A stretch of 64,000 nucleotides of DNA, from positions 6,072,501 through 6,136,500 of the forward strand of contig NZ_CP109000.1 of assembly GCF_036226605.1 (NCBI RefSeq), in the 5' to 3' direction. The position numbers and the translations under genes are program-made. Shown piece by piece: positions 51,012 to 60,715 of the stretch. The notes under the pieces were generated by a model. That model saw only the letters and a list, made by a program, of their open reading frames with translations, was not told the origin of the DNA and did not search any database. Source of the stretch: Streptomyces sp. NBC_00704 (lineage in GTDB: Bacteria; Actinomycetota; Actinomycetes; Streptomycetales; Streptomycetaceae). The number at the start of each line of letters is the position of its first letter. Positions within the stretch are counted from its first letter, which is position 1.

Positions 51012-53414
51012 GTGATCCAGGCCTTCGGACTGACCAGCAACTCCCGCAAGGCGCTTCCGCCCGCCGTCGACGACGTCTCCTTCGAGGCGCGCGCGGGCCG
51101 CGTCACCGTGCTGCTCGGAGCGCCGGGCGCGGGCAAGACCACCGTGCTGAGACTGCTGCTCGAACTCCAACAGGGCCGCGGCCTCGCCTACTTCAGAGGC
51201 CGTCCCCTGCACCGCATCGCGCACCCTTCGCGCGAGGTCGGCGTCCTCCTCGGTGACGTGCCGGGGCATCCGGCCCGCACGGTCCGCGGTCATCTGCGCA
51301 TGCTGTGCGCGGCCGCCGGCGTACCCGTCCGGCGGGCCGACGAGGTGCTGGAGGTCGTCGGCCTGGTCAGCCTGCGCGACGAACGCCTCGGCACCCTCTC
51401 CCGTGGCGTCGACCGGCGGCTCGGTCTGGCCTGTGCCCTCCTCGCGGATCCGCACACGCTCGTCCTCGACAACCCGGCCGACGGGCTGTCCGAGCGGGAA
51501 GGCCGGTGGCTGTTCGGCATGCTGCGCGCACACGCCTCCCAGGGCGGCACGGTCCTCACCACCACGGCTGATCCCAAGGAGGCGGCCCGCACCGCCGACC
51601 ACGTCGTCACGCTCCACCGGGGCCGGCTCGTCGCCGATCAGGAGGCCGTCGACTTCGCCCGCACCCGGCTGCGCCCTCGTGTGGCGGTGCGCACTCCCCA
51701 TGCCGTCCGCCTGGCCGCCCTGCTCACCCAGGAGGCCCGGGTGGGCCGGCGTTCGGTCGAGGTCGTTCAGGAGGACGACAACCGCCTCTCCGTGTACGGC
51801 AGCACGTGCGCCCTCGTCGGCGAGACGGCGTTCCGGCACGGCGTTCTCGTCCACCAACTGGCCGACGAAACAGGGGACATGGGGCCGGGGGCCGCCGGGA
51901 CGGACCCGGCGCCCTCGCACTCCGCGCGCGCAGAAGCGGGGGCGCACCGCTCGGGTGCCGCGCAGCCGAGCCCGCCGTCCGCCGCGCGAACCGCCGCGGG
52001 CTTCCTCGCGAAGGGCTCGGACGGCCCGGAGTCGTCAGAAAGCGCCGGCGTGTCGGCGAGCACGCGGAGTTCCGCCGCCGTCGAGGCGCCGGCGGCCCAG
52101 GGTGAACCGCGGCGGCCGTCCACCGCCGCCCACCGCCTCGCCGAGGCGCCTTCTGCTGACCTCCCTCAGCTTCAGGGACGAGGCCCCCGGCCCGGTGCCG
52201 CGGCGGCGAACAGGGATGCCGAGCCCGCATCCCCGAACCCGACGACCGTGAACGCCGCCCCCGTGAACACGCCGACGGCGAACGCGTCCTCCGCGAGCAC
52301 CCGGCCCGCGAGCGCCGCCCCCGTGAACCCGCCGACCGTGAACGCGTCCTCCGCGAGTACCCGGCCCGCGAAGGCCGCCCCCGTGAACCCGCCGACCGTG
52401 AACGGGTCCTCCACGAAGACGCCGACCGCGAGCAGGTCGTCCTCGAACACGCCGACCCCGAACGGGTCCACCGTGCACACGCCGGGCGTGGACGCGTCCA
52501 CCTCAGCCGCGGCCCTCGCCGTGGAGGCACGCCGGTCTACCGCGCCTCCCGTCCTGCCGTCCGCACGGCGTACGCCCCGAGTCTCAGGCTCCCGCACCCC
52601 CGACGCGCTGCCCGACCTGCCACCCCCCATCTCCGTACGTTCCGCTCCCAGCCCTCTGCGTCCCCTGCGCTACGAACTCCGTCGCGCCGCCGGGATCAGC
52701 ACCGGCTTCGTCACCGGTGGCGTCGTCCTGCTCGTCTCCGCCGTCGTCACCCTGTTCCTGGCCCACGCCGGACACACTCCGCAGGCGCGGCTGCTGGCCG
52801 CCTGGCCCGTGGAACTGCCGCTGCCGCCGGTGGCGCTCGGCGCAGGGCTGCTCGGCGCGCTGTCCTTCGGCGACGAGTTCCGCCACCCCGCCCTGGCCGC
52901 GGACCGCGGCACCGTCCCCCGCCGGCTCGGGGTGCTCACCGCCAAACTCGTCGTCGCCGCCCTCACCGCCGCGACGCTCGCCTTTCTCACAGTGGGCTGC
53001 GATGCCGAAGTGCTCTATCTCGTCTACGGACGGGAGCTCGCCCGAGTTCCCGCGGACTGGATGGCGCTGAGTGCGAGTTGGCTCGCCCTCGTGGTCGGCT
53101 GCGCGTGGGCCGGTGTGCTGGCGGCCGGTGTCTTCCGCTCCACGACGGCCGGGCTGTCGGCGGTGCTGGCCGTGCCGGTGGTCGTCGTGCCCGTCGTACA
53201 GGGGCTCGTGGGCAGCACGTCCGTGCGGACGGCGGCCGGTATGTCCATGCGGTTGCGGGAGACGCTCCTCATGCAGTGGCCCTTCGGGGGAGAGCGGTAT
53301 CTGGCGGCCGCGGCACGAGTGATCGCTCAACCCGTCGGCGGGGCGATGACCTTGTCCCTCACCGCCCTGGTGTGCGCGTATGTGGTCACCACGCTGCGCA
53401 GCAGGGTCCGATGA
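51012..53414 (+). CDS. Single-chain ABC transporter: ATPase domain, repeat linker, membrane domain
   Basis: An 800-residue protein. Residues about 10-225 are an ABC ATPase with Walker A GAPGAGKTT, signature-like LSRGVDRRLGLACALLADP and Walker B TLVLDNPADGL (the usual catalytic Glu is Asn, DNP). Residues about 290-540 are a Thr/Asn/Pro/Ala/Ser-rich linker with 20-residue repeats. Residues about 550-800 hold about six predicted helices of an ABC-2-like permease. The GTG at 51012 fits a leaderless -10; a TTG at 51003 is in frame. It immediately precedes whiH on the same strand. The substrate is unknown. Confidence 0.85.
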   Translation: MIQAFGLTSNSRKALPPAVDDVSFEARAGRVTVLLGAPGAGKTTVLRLLLELQQGRGLAYFRGRPLHRIAHPSREVGVLLGDVPGHPARTVRGHLRMLCAAAGVPVRRADEVLEVVGLVSLRDERLGTLSRGVDRRLGLACALLADPHTLVLDNPADGLSEREGRWLFGMLRAHASQGGTVLTTTADPKEAARTADHVVTLHRGRLVADQEAVDFARTRLRPRVAVRTPHAVRLAALLTQEARVGRRSVEVVQEDDNRLSVYGSTCALVGETAFRHGVLVHQLADETGDMGPGAAGTDPAPSHSARAEAGAHRSGAAQPSPPSAARTAAGFLAKGSDGPESSESAGVSASTRSSAAVEAPAAQGEPRRPSTAAHRLAEAPSADLPQLQGRGPRPGAAAANRDAEPASPNPTTVNAAPVNTPTANASSASTRPASAAPVNPPTVNASSASTRPAKAAPVNPPTVNGSSTKTPTASRSSSNTPTPNGSTVHTPGVDASTSAAALAVEARRSTAPPVLPSARRTPRVSGSRTPDALPDLPPPISVRSAPSPLRPLRYELRRAAGISTGFVTGGVVLLVSAVVTLFLAHAGHTPQARLLAAWPVELPLPPVALGAGLLGALSFGDEFRHPALAADRGTVPRRLGVLTAKLVVAALTAATLAFLTVGCDAEVLYLVYGRELARVPADWMALSASWLALVVGCAWAGVLAAGVFRSTTAGLSAVLAVPVVVVPVVQGLVGSTSVRTAAGMSMRLRETLLMQWPFGGERYLAAAARVIAQPVGGAMTLSLTALVCAYVVTTLRSRVR
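52284..52403 (+). repeat. Tandem 60-bp repeat encoding the ABC transporter linker
   Basis: Units 52284-52343 and 52344-52403 are nearly identical and encode ASSASTRPA(S/K)AAPVNPPTVN. A degenerate third copy starts at 52404, and related shorter copies (VNAAPVNTPTAN) lie at 52245-52283. Confidence 0.88.
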
Positions 53415-53477
53415 CGACCGTCCCCGGCCGATCCCGTCCTGGCATGTGCGCAACTCCCCGCAGAAAGCCCGTTTCTT

Positions 53478-53485
53478 TCCGATAA
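53478..53485 (+). promoter_or_regulatory. Candidate sigma-WhiG -10 element upstream of whiH
   Basis: TCCGATAA matches seven of eight positions of the WhiG/FliA-type -10 GCCGATAA. In S. coelicolor whiH transcription depends on sigma-WhiG. The TAAA -35 expected about 15 bases upstream is not evident; GAAA at 53463-53466 is closer than usual. Confidence 0.5.
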
Positions 53486-53501
53486 GGCGTCAATTGCGAC
53501 G

Positions 53502-53517
53502 GGGTGAGCGATCACCC
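53502..53517. promoter_or_regulatory. Palindrome GGGTGA-GCGA-TCACCC in the whiH leader
   Basis: A perfect 6-4-6 inverted repeat lies 61 bases before the whiH GTG, downstream of the candidate sigma-WhiG element. A GntR-family protein such as WhiH could bind here; whiH is reported to influence its own expression. The protein-site link is inference. Confidence 0.4.
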
Positions 53518-53577
53518 TTTCGTGTGCTTTTCACCAAAGACCTCAAGGCAGTTGGAGGCAGCGCCGACAAAGGATCC

Positions 53578-54465
53578 GTGAGTACCCTTGCGCACACCAT
53601 GATGACCGCCGCCCGCTCCGCCGACTCCGGTCTGGCCGGCCCGGGCGGGCTCGACCGCTACCCCTACGCCGAGGCCCCCGCCGTCGACCGCGTCGGAGCT
53701 CCCGTCTGGGAGTCCGCCGACCCCGAGTTGGGCCGCATGGGGCGTCGCGCCACGGGCAGCCGAGGCCGCGGGCTGCACGGCCAACTCGTCCAGCAGCTCG
53801 GACAGATGATCGTCTCGGGCGACCTGGGCGCCGACCGCCCGCTGGTTCCCGAGGAGATCGGGCAGCGGTTCGAGGTGTCCCGGACCGTCGTCCGGGAGTC
53901 GCTGCGCGTCCTCGAAGCCAAGGGCCTGGTCAGTGCCCGACCGAACGTCGGCACGCGTGTGCGTCCCGTGAGCGACTGGAATCTCCTTGATCCCGACATC
54001 ATCGAGTGGCGCGCCTTCGGTCCCCAGCGCGACGACCAGCGTCGCGAGCTGAGCGAGCTGCGCTGGACGATCGAGCCGCTGGCTGCGCGCCTCGCCGCCG
54101 GCCACGGGCGGGCCGACGTCCAGCAGCGCCTGTCCGACATGGTCGAGATCATGGTCCACGCCGTGGGGCAGGGGGACGCGCTGACGTACTCCCGGGCGGA
54201 TTCCGAGTTCCACTCCCTGCTCATCCAGGTCGCGAGCAACCGCATGCTGGAGCACCTCTCGGGGATCGTGTCCTCCGCCCTGCAGGTCTCCGGCGGTCCG
54301 GTCGCGGGGTGCGAGCGCCCCAATGACGCCTCGCTCTCCCATCACGGCAGGATCGTCGACGCGCTGGCCGCGGGCGACGGCGCCGCGGCGGAGGCGGCCA
54401 TGCGGCAGCTGCTCACCGTGCACCCCGAGGTGGAGCGCGTCGTGCCGGCGCCGCGCGAGCACTGA
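53578..54465 (+). CDS. whiH: Sporulation transcription factor WhiH (GntR/FadR family)
   Basis: A 295-residue regulator needed for septation of aerial hyphae in Streptomyces. A variable head (residues 1-60) precedes the GntR winged helix (about 62-130: GLHGQLVQQLGQMIVSGDLG, PEEIGQRFEVSRTVVRESLRVLEAKGLVSARP as consecutive blocks). The FadR-type C-terminal sensor domain (about 150-285) has FCD features such as ADSEFHSLL and HHGRIVDALAAGD. GTG at 53578 follows AAAGGATCC; ATG at 53599 is an alternative. A sigma-WhiG-type -10 lies about 95 bases upstream. hrdB follows, as in S. coelicolor. Confidence 0.95.
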   Translation: MSTLAHTMMTAARSADSGLAGPGGLDRYPYAEAPAVDRVGAPVWESADPELGRMGRRATGSRGRGLHGQLVQQLGQMIVSGDLGADRPLVPEEIGQRFEVSRTVVRESLRVLEAKGLVSARPNVGTRVRPVSDWNLLDPDIIEWRAFGPQRDDQRRELSELRWTIEPLAARLAAGHGRADVQQRLSDMVEIMVHAVGQGDALTYSRADSEFHSLLIQVASNRMLEHLSGIVSSALQVSGGPVAGCERPNDASLSHHGRIVDALAAGDGAAAEAAMRQLLTVHPEVERVVPAPREH

Positions 54466-54928
54466 CCGCCTCCGCGGGCGGACCGGTCCGCGGACGTCCC
54501 GTCCGGGCCCCCACCCGCCGCGCGACGCGCCAGCCCTCTCATCGGACCCCGCAGGACCCGCCACGGGGCCTGCGGGGTCCGACGGTCGAGTGGGGGAGAT
54601 TCGGCCAGGGACGTGACGGGGGCGCAAGGGGGATTCGGCCGCGGAGGCTCGGGTAGACACCACGAGTGACCGCCTCTGCCCGTGTCTGACCGTTTTTAGC
54701 TACTTACGGGGTGTGACTCGGGCCACGAAGATTGGGCGTAACGCTTGTGGAAACAACGCGATGACCTAAGAGGTGACTGCCGCGGAGGGAATACGGACGC
54801 CGTTCAAGGCGCTGTGAATCCTCCCGGTCCCCGCCCGCGCCGTCGACCCGTCCCCAGGTCGGTGGTCGGCTCCTGTTCCTCTGCGAACGGGGCCGGAAGC
54901 CGTTTTCCAACGTTCCGAGAGGTTGTTC
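54466..54928. other. whiH-hrdB intergenic region carrying hrdB promoters
   Basis: A 463-base region. After the whiH terminator (54543-54581), the stretch 54685-54760 is A+T-rich and promoter-like (GTTTTTAGCTACTTAC, then TTGTGGAAACAACG). GGGAAT at 54787-54792 resembles a sigma-R -35; S. coelicolor hrdB has a sigma-R-dependent second promoter. The matching GTT-type -10 is poor at the expected 18-base spacing (GCTG at 54811). The long leader of hrdB follows. Confidence 0.5.
54543..54581 (+). terminator. whiH terminator (13-bp stem)
   Basis: CGGACCCCGCAGG (54543-54555) pairs perfectly with 54569-54581 around a 13-base loop, 77 bases after the whiH stop. It insulates the hrdB promoter region. Confidence 0.82.
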
Positions 54929-56473
<1,545 letters not shown>

Positions 56474-56492
56474 ACGGTCGCAGCAACAGCGC

Positions 56493-56541
56493 GCCGAAGG
56501 CCCGGACCCCTGGAAACCGCCCTGGGGACCGGGCCTTCGGC
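56493..56541 (+). terminator. hrdB terminator
   Basis: Arms 56493-56505 and 56529-56541 form a perfect 13-bp stem, extended after one mismatch by CCCC/GGGG, with a 13-base loop. It starts 20 bases after the hrdB stop. Confidence 0.9.
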
Positions 56542-56617
56542 ATGCACGCGCGGGTGCGGCTCCGGGCGCCCTGAATCACTGTGGGTGTTCATCGATCACT
56601 TCGAGTGAGGAGCGCGC

Positions 56618-57484
56618 ATGCGTCGTTGTCTGGTCCGGGCGCTGTCCCGGCCGTTGATCCTGGCGGCCGCCGCGATGGCCATACCGCTGGCCTCCGCCGC
56701 CCCGGCGGCCTCCGACGGCATCGTCCTGGGGGGTGTCCCCATCGACGTCGCCCAGGCCCCGTGGGTGGTCGCCCTGTCCAGCCGTGACCGGTTCGGAGGT
56801 ACGCGCTCGGGCCAGTTCTGCGGAGGCGTCGCTGTCGGCCGGTCCACCGTGCTCACGGCGGCCCACTGCATGGGCGAGGACGTCCTGGGGGTGCCACCGG
56901 GGCAGCTGTCCGACCTGAGGGTCGTCGCGGGCCGTACGGATCTGCACTCGACCGCGGGGCAGGAGATCGCGGTGCGCAGTGTCTGGGTGAACCCGGGCTA
57001 CGACAGCTCCAGCAACGCCGGAGACTTCGCCGTGCTCAGCCTCGCCGAGCCGCTCGCGACGACCGTGGTCGCCCCCATGGCCGCCGCGGGAGACCCGGCC
57101 TACACGCCGGGCTCGGACGCCGTCGTCTACGGCTGGGGGGACACCACGGGATTCGGGGCCTACGCCCACAGCCTGCGGGCGGCGGGGGTGCACGTCCTGG
57201 CCGACACGCTCTGCGAGCGGGCGTACCCCGGGTCCGCCGAGGGCGCCTACGACGCGCGGAGCATGGTGTGCGCGGGGGAGGCGCGGGGTGGTCAAGACGC
57301 GTGTCAGGGCGACAGCGGCGGGCCGCTGGTCGCACAGGGCCGACTCATCGGACTCGTCTCCTGGGGCAGCGGCTGCGGGCGGCCCGGCAGCCCAGGCGTC
57401 TACACGCGCGTCTCGGACGCCCTGCGGACGCTGCACTGGGACACCGGGACCCGAAGCCCCCACGAAGCCCCTGAGGGCGCCTGA
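56618..57484 (+). CDS. Secreted S1A trypsin-like serine protease
   Basis: A 288-residue exported protease. The signal peptide spans residues 1-about 30 (twin-Arg-free, ends ASAAPAA). The propeptide is short, and the mature enzyme starts near IVLGGVPIDVAQAPWVVAL. The catalytic triad is H in LTAAHCMG, D in AGDFAVLSL and S in CQGDSGGPLV; GLVSWGSGCGRPGSPGVYTRV is the S1A end motif. The specificity-pocket residue six before the catalytic Ser is Asp (QDACQGDSGG), predicting trypsin-like Arg/Lys cleavage. GTGAGG precedes the ATG. Confidence 0.95.
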   Translation: MRRCLVRALSRPLILAAAAMAIPLASAAPAASDGIVLGGVPIDVAQAPWVVALSSRDRFGGTRSGQFCGGVAVGRSTVLTAAHCMGEDVLGVPPGQLSDLRVVAGRTDLHSTAGQEIAVRSVWVNPGYDSSSNAGDFAVLSLAEPLATTVVAPMAAAGDPAYTPGSDAVVYGWGDTTGFGAYAHSLRAAGVHVLADTLCERAYPGSAEGAYDARSMVCAGEARGGQDACQGDSGGPLVAQGRLIGLVSWGSGCGRPGSPGVYTRVSDALRTLHWDTGTRSPHEAPEGA

Positions 57485-57538
57485 GCGGGGCTCCTGCGGC
57501 GGCCCAGCGTGAGACCGGGCCCGCCGCCTTCACATGCG

Positions 57539-57574
57539 CGGGCGGCCGCCCCCGGAATCGGGGACGGCCGCCCG
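57539..57574. terminator. Bidirectional terminator between protease and small gene
   Basis: CGGGCGGCCG (57539-57548) pairs with 57565-57574; after one mismatch the stem continues CCCCG/CGGGG with loop GAAT. It lies 55 bases beyond the protease stop and 44 bases beyond the stop of the converging small gene. Confidence 0.85.
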
Positions 57575-57617
57575 TACGCCGGCCTGTGCCGGTCTGGCTC
57601 GTCGTGGACGCGTCGGA

Positions 57618-57845
57618 TCAGCGCTCTTCTTCGGAGGACACGGGAACGGTCGTCAGCCGCTCCGTCTCGTCCTGTATCTCAGCGGCGATCTTCTTGAGTT
57701 CCGGCTCGAACTTGCGGCCGTGGTGGGCGCAGAAGAGCAGTTCTCCGCCGCTGAGCAGGACGACGCGCACGTACGCCTGGGCGCCGCAGCGGTCGCAGCG
57801 GTCAGCGGCCGTCAGCGGGCTCGCGGGGGTCAGAACAGTAGTCAC
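57618..57845 (-). CDS. Small zinc-ribbon-like protein (DUF7455-type)
   Basis: A 75-residue protein: TAADRCDRCGAQAYVRVVL, then ELLFCAHHGRKFEPELKKIAAEI. The CxxC and CxHH pattern suggests one bound zinc. The C-terminal part is a charged helix. I recall it as conserved in this position between hrdB and parE in actinomycetes; function unknown. GTG at 57845 has AGAGAAGAGG upstream. Confidence 0.8.
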   Translation of the reverse strand: MTTVLTPASPLTAADRCDRCGAQAYVRVVLLSGGELLFCAHHGRKFEPELKKIAAEIQDETERLTTVPVSSEEER

Positions 57846-58291
57846 GTCGCCTCTTCTCTAGCTCGACGAGCTGTCGTACCAGGGTCAACATCCAACCAGC
57901 CCCAAAACGTTCCCGCTCGTGGCTTTTCCTCGAAAAAACTTTTCCGAGGCGGCCGTCTGCTGCCGGTTTGGCGGCGAATGTGCCGTATCGCGTGGTCTGT
58001 GGTGCTTACGGTTTCGCGCTGTCGGTCATGGTCCGGTCCCTCCGGCTGGTTTGCCGGTTTGTTCATGAGGACGTGCCCGGAGCCTAAATGGTTCATGCCC
58101 CGAAGGGAACGTGACATGTACTTCACTCCATCGAGGGATCGAACATGCATACGAGGCTGGACTAGTGTGAGTCCAGACGCGAGGGTGGCGTGCCAACGGC
58201 TCTACCAGGCCTCGGTACCCTCGTGGCGGCAACCCGAGCCGCGCCCTTACCCAGAAGGGCCCCAACTGAAATTCAGCGAGGAGCGAACCGC
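57846..58291. other. Divergent intergenic region upstream of parE
   Basis: A 446-base spacer with relatively A+T-rich DNA at 57890-58030 (CTCGAAAAAACTTTTCCGAGG is a short inverted repeat near 57932-57952). The parE promoter probably overlaps the 7-6-7 palindrome at 58157-58176, where TAGTGT (58163-58168) could be a -10. Open frames here have no motif. Confidence 0.5.
58157..58176. promoter_or_regulatory. 7-6-7 palindrome in the parE promoter region
   Basis: CTGGACT-AGTGTG-AGTCCAG is a perfect inverted repeat 116 bases before the parE start, overlapping a candidate -10 TAGTGT. It could be an operator or a supercoiling-sensitive element. No known regulator is assigned. Confidence 0.45.
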
Positions 58292-60412
58292 GTGACCGCC
58301 GAAATGTCCGTGCCGTCCACAGCGCTGCTGGCAGGAGCAGACCGGGACGGTTCCAATTACACCGCGCGGCACCTGCTCGTCCTCGAAGGCCTCGAGGCCG
58401 TGCGGAAGCGCCCGGGAATGTACATCGGCTCGACCGACAGCCGTGGCCTGATGCACTGCCTGTGGGAGATCATCGACAACTCGGTCGACGAGGCCCTGGG
58501 CGGATACTGCGACCACATCGAGGTGATCCTCCACGACGACGCCTCGGTGGAGGTCCGCGACAACGGCCGGGGCATCCCCGTCGACGTCGAGCCCAAGACC
58601 GGCCTGTCCGGCGTCGAGGTCGTCATGACCAAGCTGCACGCCGGCGGCAAGTTCGGCGGCGGCTCGTACGCCGCCTCCGGCGGCCTGCACGGCGTCGGCG
58701 CCTCCGTGGTCAACGCCCTGTCCGCCCGGCTCGACGTCGAGGTGGACCGCAGCGGCCACACCCACGCGATCAGCTTCCGGCGCGGCGTCCCGGGCGCCTT
58801 CGCCGGGGACGGCCCCGACGCCAAGTTCGAGACCGGCGGCCTGCGCAAGGTCAAGCGGATCGCCAAGAACCGCTCCGGCACACGCGTGCGGTACTGGGCC
58901 GACCGGCAGATCTTCCTCAAGGACGCCAAGCTCTCCCTGGACAACCTCCATCAGCGGGCCCGCCAGACGGCCTTCCTGGTGCCCGGCCTGACCATCGTCG
59001 TACGCGACGAGTACGGGCTCGGCGACGGTGGCAGCAAGGGCGAGGAGTCCTTCCGCTTCGACGGCGGCATCAGCGAGTTCTGCGAGTACCTGGCCGCCGA
59101 CAAGCCCGTCTGCGACGTCCTGCGCTTCACCGGCCAGGGCACCTTCAAGGAGACGGTCCCGGTCCTGGACGACCACGGACAGATGACCCCGACCGAGGTC
59201 ACCCGCGAACTCGGCGTCGACGTGGCGCTGCGCTGGGGAACCGGTTACGACACGAACCTGCGGTCCTTCGTCAACATCATCGCCACGCCCAAGGGCGGCA
59301 CCCATGTCGCCGGCTTCGAGCAGGCGGTCGCCAAGACGATGAACGAGGTGCTGCGCGCCAAGAAGCTGCTGCGCGTCGCCGAGGACGACATCGTCAAGGA
59401 CGACGCCCTGGAGGGGCTGACCGCGGTCGTCACCGTGCGTCTCGCCGAGCCCCAGTTCGAGGGGCAGACCAAGGAGGTCCTCGGCACCTCGGCGGCCCGG
59501 CGCATCGTGAACACGGTGATCTCCAGAGAGCTCAAGGCGTTCCTCACGTCCACCAAACGCGACGCGGCCGCCCAGGCCCGGGTCGTGATGGAGAAGGCGG
59601 TGTCCGCGGCGCGCACGCGCATCGCGGCCCGGCAGCACAAGGACGCGCAGCGCCGCAAGACCGCCCTGGAGTCCTCGTCCCTGCCGGCGAAGCTGGCCGA
59701 CTGCCGAAGCGACGACGTGGAGCGCAGCGAGCTGTTCATCGTCGAGGGGGACTCGGCGCTCGGCACGGCGAAGCTGGCCCGCAACTCCGAGTTCCAGGCA
59801 CTGCTGCCGATCCGGGGCAAGATCCTCAACGTCCAGAAGTCGTCCGTGACCGACATGCTGAAGAACGCCGAGTGCGGCGCGATCATCCAGGTCATAGGAG
59901 CGGGCTCCGGGCGGACGTTCGACATCGACGCGGCCCGCTACGGCAAGATCATCATGATGACCGACGCCGACGTGGACGGCTCCCACATCAGGACGCTCCT
60001 GCTGACGCTGTTCCACCGCTACATGCGGCCCATGGTCGAGTCCGGCCGGGTGTTCGCCGCGGTGCCGCCGCTGCACCGCATCGAACTGGTCCAGCCCAAG
60101 AAGGGGCAGGACAAGTACGTGTACACGTACTCGGACAGGGAGCTGCGCGACAAGCTCATGGAGTTCCAGACCAAGGGCGTCAGGTACAAGGACTCCATCC
60201 AGCGTTACAAGGGTCTCGGCGAGATGGACGCCGATCAGCTGGCCGAGACCACGATGGACCCGCGTCACCGCACCCTGCGCCGCATCAACCTCTCCGACCT
60301 GGAGTCGGCGGAGCAGGTGTTCGACCTGCTCATGGGCAATGATGTGGCGCCGCGCAAGGAGTTCATCTCCAGCTCCGCGGCGACGCTGGACCGGTCTCGC
60401 ATCGACGCGTGA
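58292..60412 (+). CDS. parE: DNA topoisomerase IV subunit B ParE
   Basis: A 706-residue type IIA topoisomerase ATPase subunit. The GHKL domain has VRKRPGMYIGST, EIIDNSVDEALGG, DNGRGIPV and GGLHGVGASVVNAL. The transducer follows, and the TOPRIM domain has FIVEGDSALG, LPIRGKILNVQK and MTDADVDGSHIR. The C-terminus has RYKGLGEMDADQLAETTMDP. Position after hrdB and similarity in layout favour ParE over GyrB. GTG at 58292 has GCGAGGAG upstream. Two strong hairpins follow the stop. Confidence 0.94.
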   Translation: MTAEMSVPSTALLAGADRDGSNYTARHLLVLEGLEAVRKRPGMYIGSTDSRGLMHCLWEIIDNSVDEALGGYCDHIEVILHDDASVEVRDNGRGIPVDVEPKTGLSGVEVVMTKLHAGGKFGGGSYAASGGLHGVGASVVNALSARLDVEVDRSGHTHAISFRRGVPGAFAGDGPDAKFETGGLRKVKRIAKNRSGTRVRYWADRQIFLKDAKLSLDNLHQRARQTAFLVPGLTIVVRDEYGLGDGGSKGEESFRFDGGISEFCEYLAADKPVCDVLRFTGQGTFKETVPVLDDHGQMTPTEVTRELGVDVALRWGTGYDTNLRSFVNIIATPKGGTHVAGFEQAVAKTMNEVLRAKKLLRVAEDDIVKDDALEGLTAVVTVRLAEPQFEGQTKEVLGTSAARRIVNTVISRELKAFLTSTKRDAAAQARVVMEKAVSAARTRIAARQHKDAQRRKTALESSSLPAKLADCRSDDVERSELFIVEGDSALGTAKLARNSEFQALLPIRGKILNVQKSSVTDMLKNAECGAIIQVIGAGSGRTFDIDAARYGKIIMMTDADVDGSHIRTLLLTLFHRYMRPMVESGRVFAAVPPLHRIELVQPKKGQDKYVYTYSDRELRDKLMEFQTKGVRYKDSIQRYKGLGEMDADQLAETTMDPRHRTLRRINLSDLESAEQVFDLLMGNDVAPRKEFISSSAATLDRSRIDA

Positions 60413-60477
60413 CGGCGGCCCGGCCGAGCCTGGACCGGCCGCGCCTCGACCCCGACGCGCCTCGACCCCGACGTGCC

Positions 60478-60504
60478 CGGACCCCCGACCGCGTCGGGGG
60501 TCCG
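60478..60504 (+). terminator. parE terminator (12-bp perfect stem)
   Basis: CGGACCCCCGAC (60478-60489) pairs with GTCGGGGGTCCG (60493-60504) around CGC, 65 bases after the parE stop. Two direct copies of CGCGCCTCGACCCCGA (from about 60439) precede it. Confidence 0.88.
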
Positions 60505-60715
60505 CCGGCGTTCGGGGCCGGGCGCGGTCGGCTGTGCGAGCCCGGTCAGAAGGCGGTCGAAGGCTGCGATCGGCCCTGCTGACCGGGGCGGACCGGCCGT
60601 AGGGCCGGCAACCGGAGGTGCTCGCAGACTTGCCGCGGGACCGACGTCCGCCCGCCGCGTCGGCTCTCGCGGCCGCGGCAGTCGACGCGTGTCCGGCTGA
60701 GTGCGGTCGGCTGCC

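Noticed and set aside
54787..54814. GGGAAT-N18-GCTG considered as a firm sigma-R promoter of hrdB
   Set aside because: The -35 fits but the -10 lacks GTT; kept only as a possibility within the intergenic entry.
57842..58150. Minus-strand frame upstream of the zinc-ribbon gene
   Set aside because: Overlaps the start and ribosome site of the small gene and shows no family resemblance.
58139..58155. TCGAAC-ATGC-ATACGA considered as a LexA box for parE
   Set aside because: Right half-site has two mismatches to GTTC; SOS control of parE is not expected.
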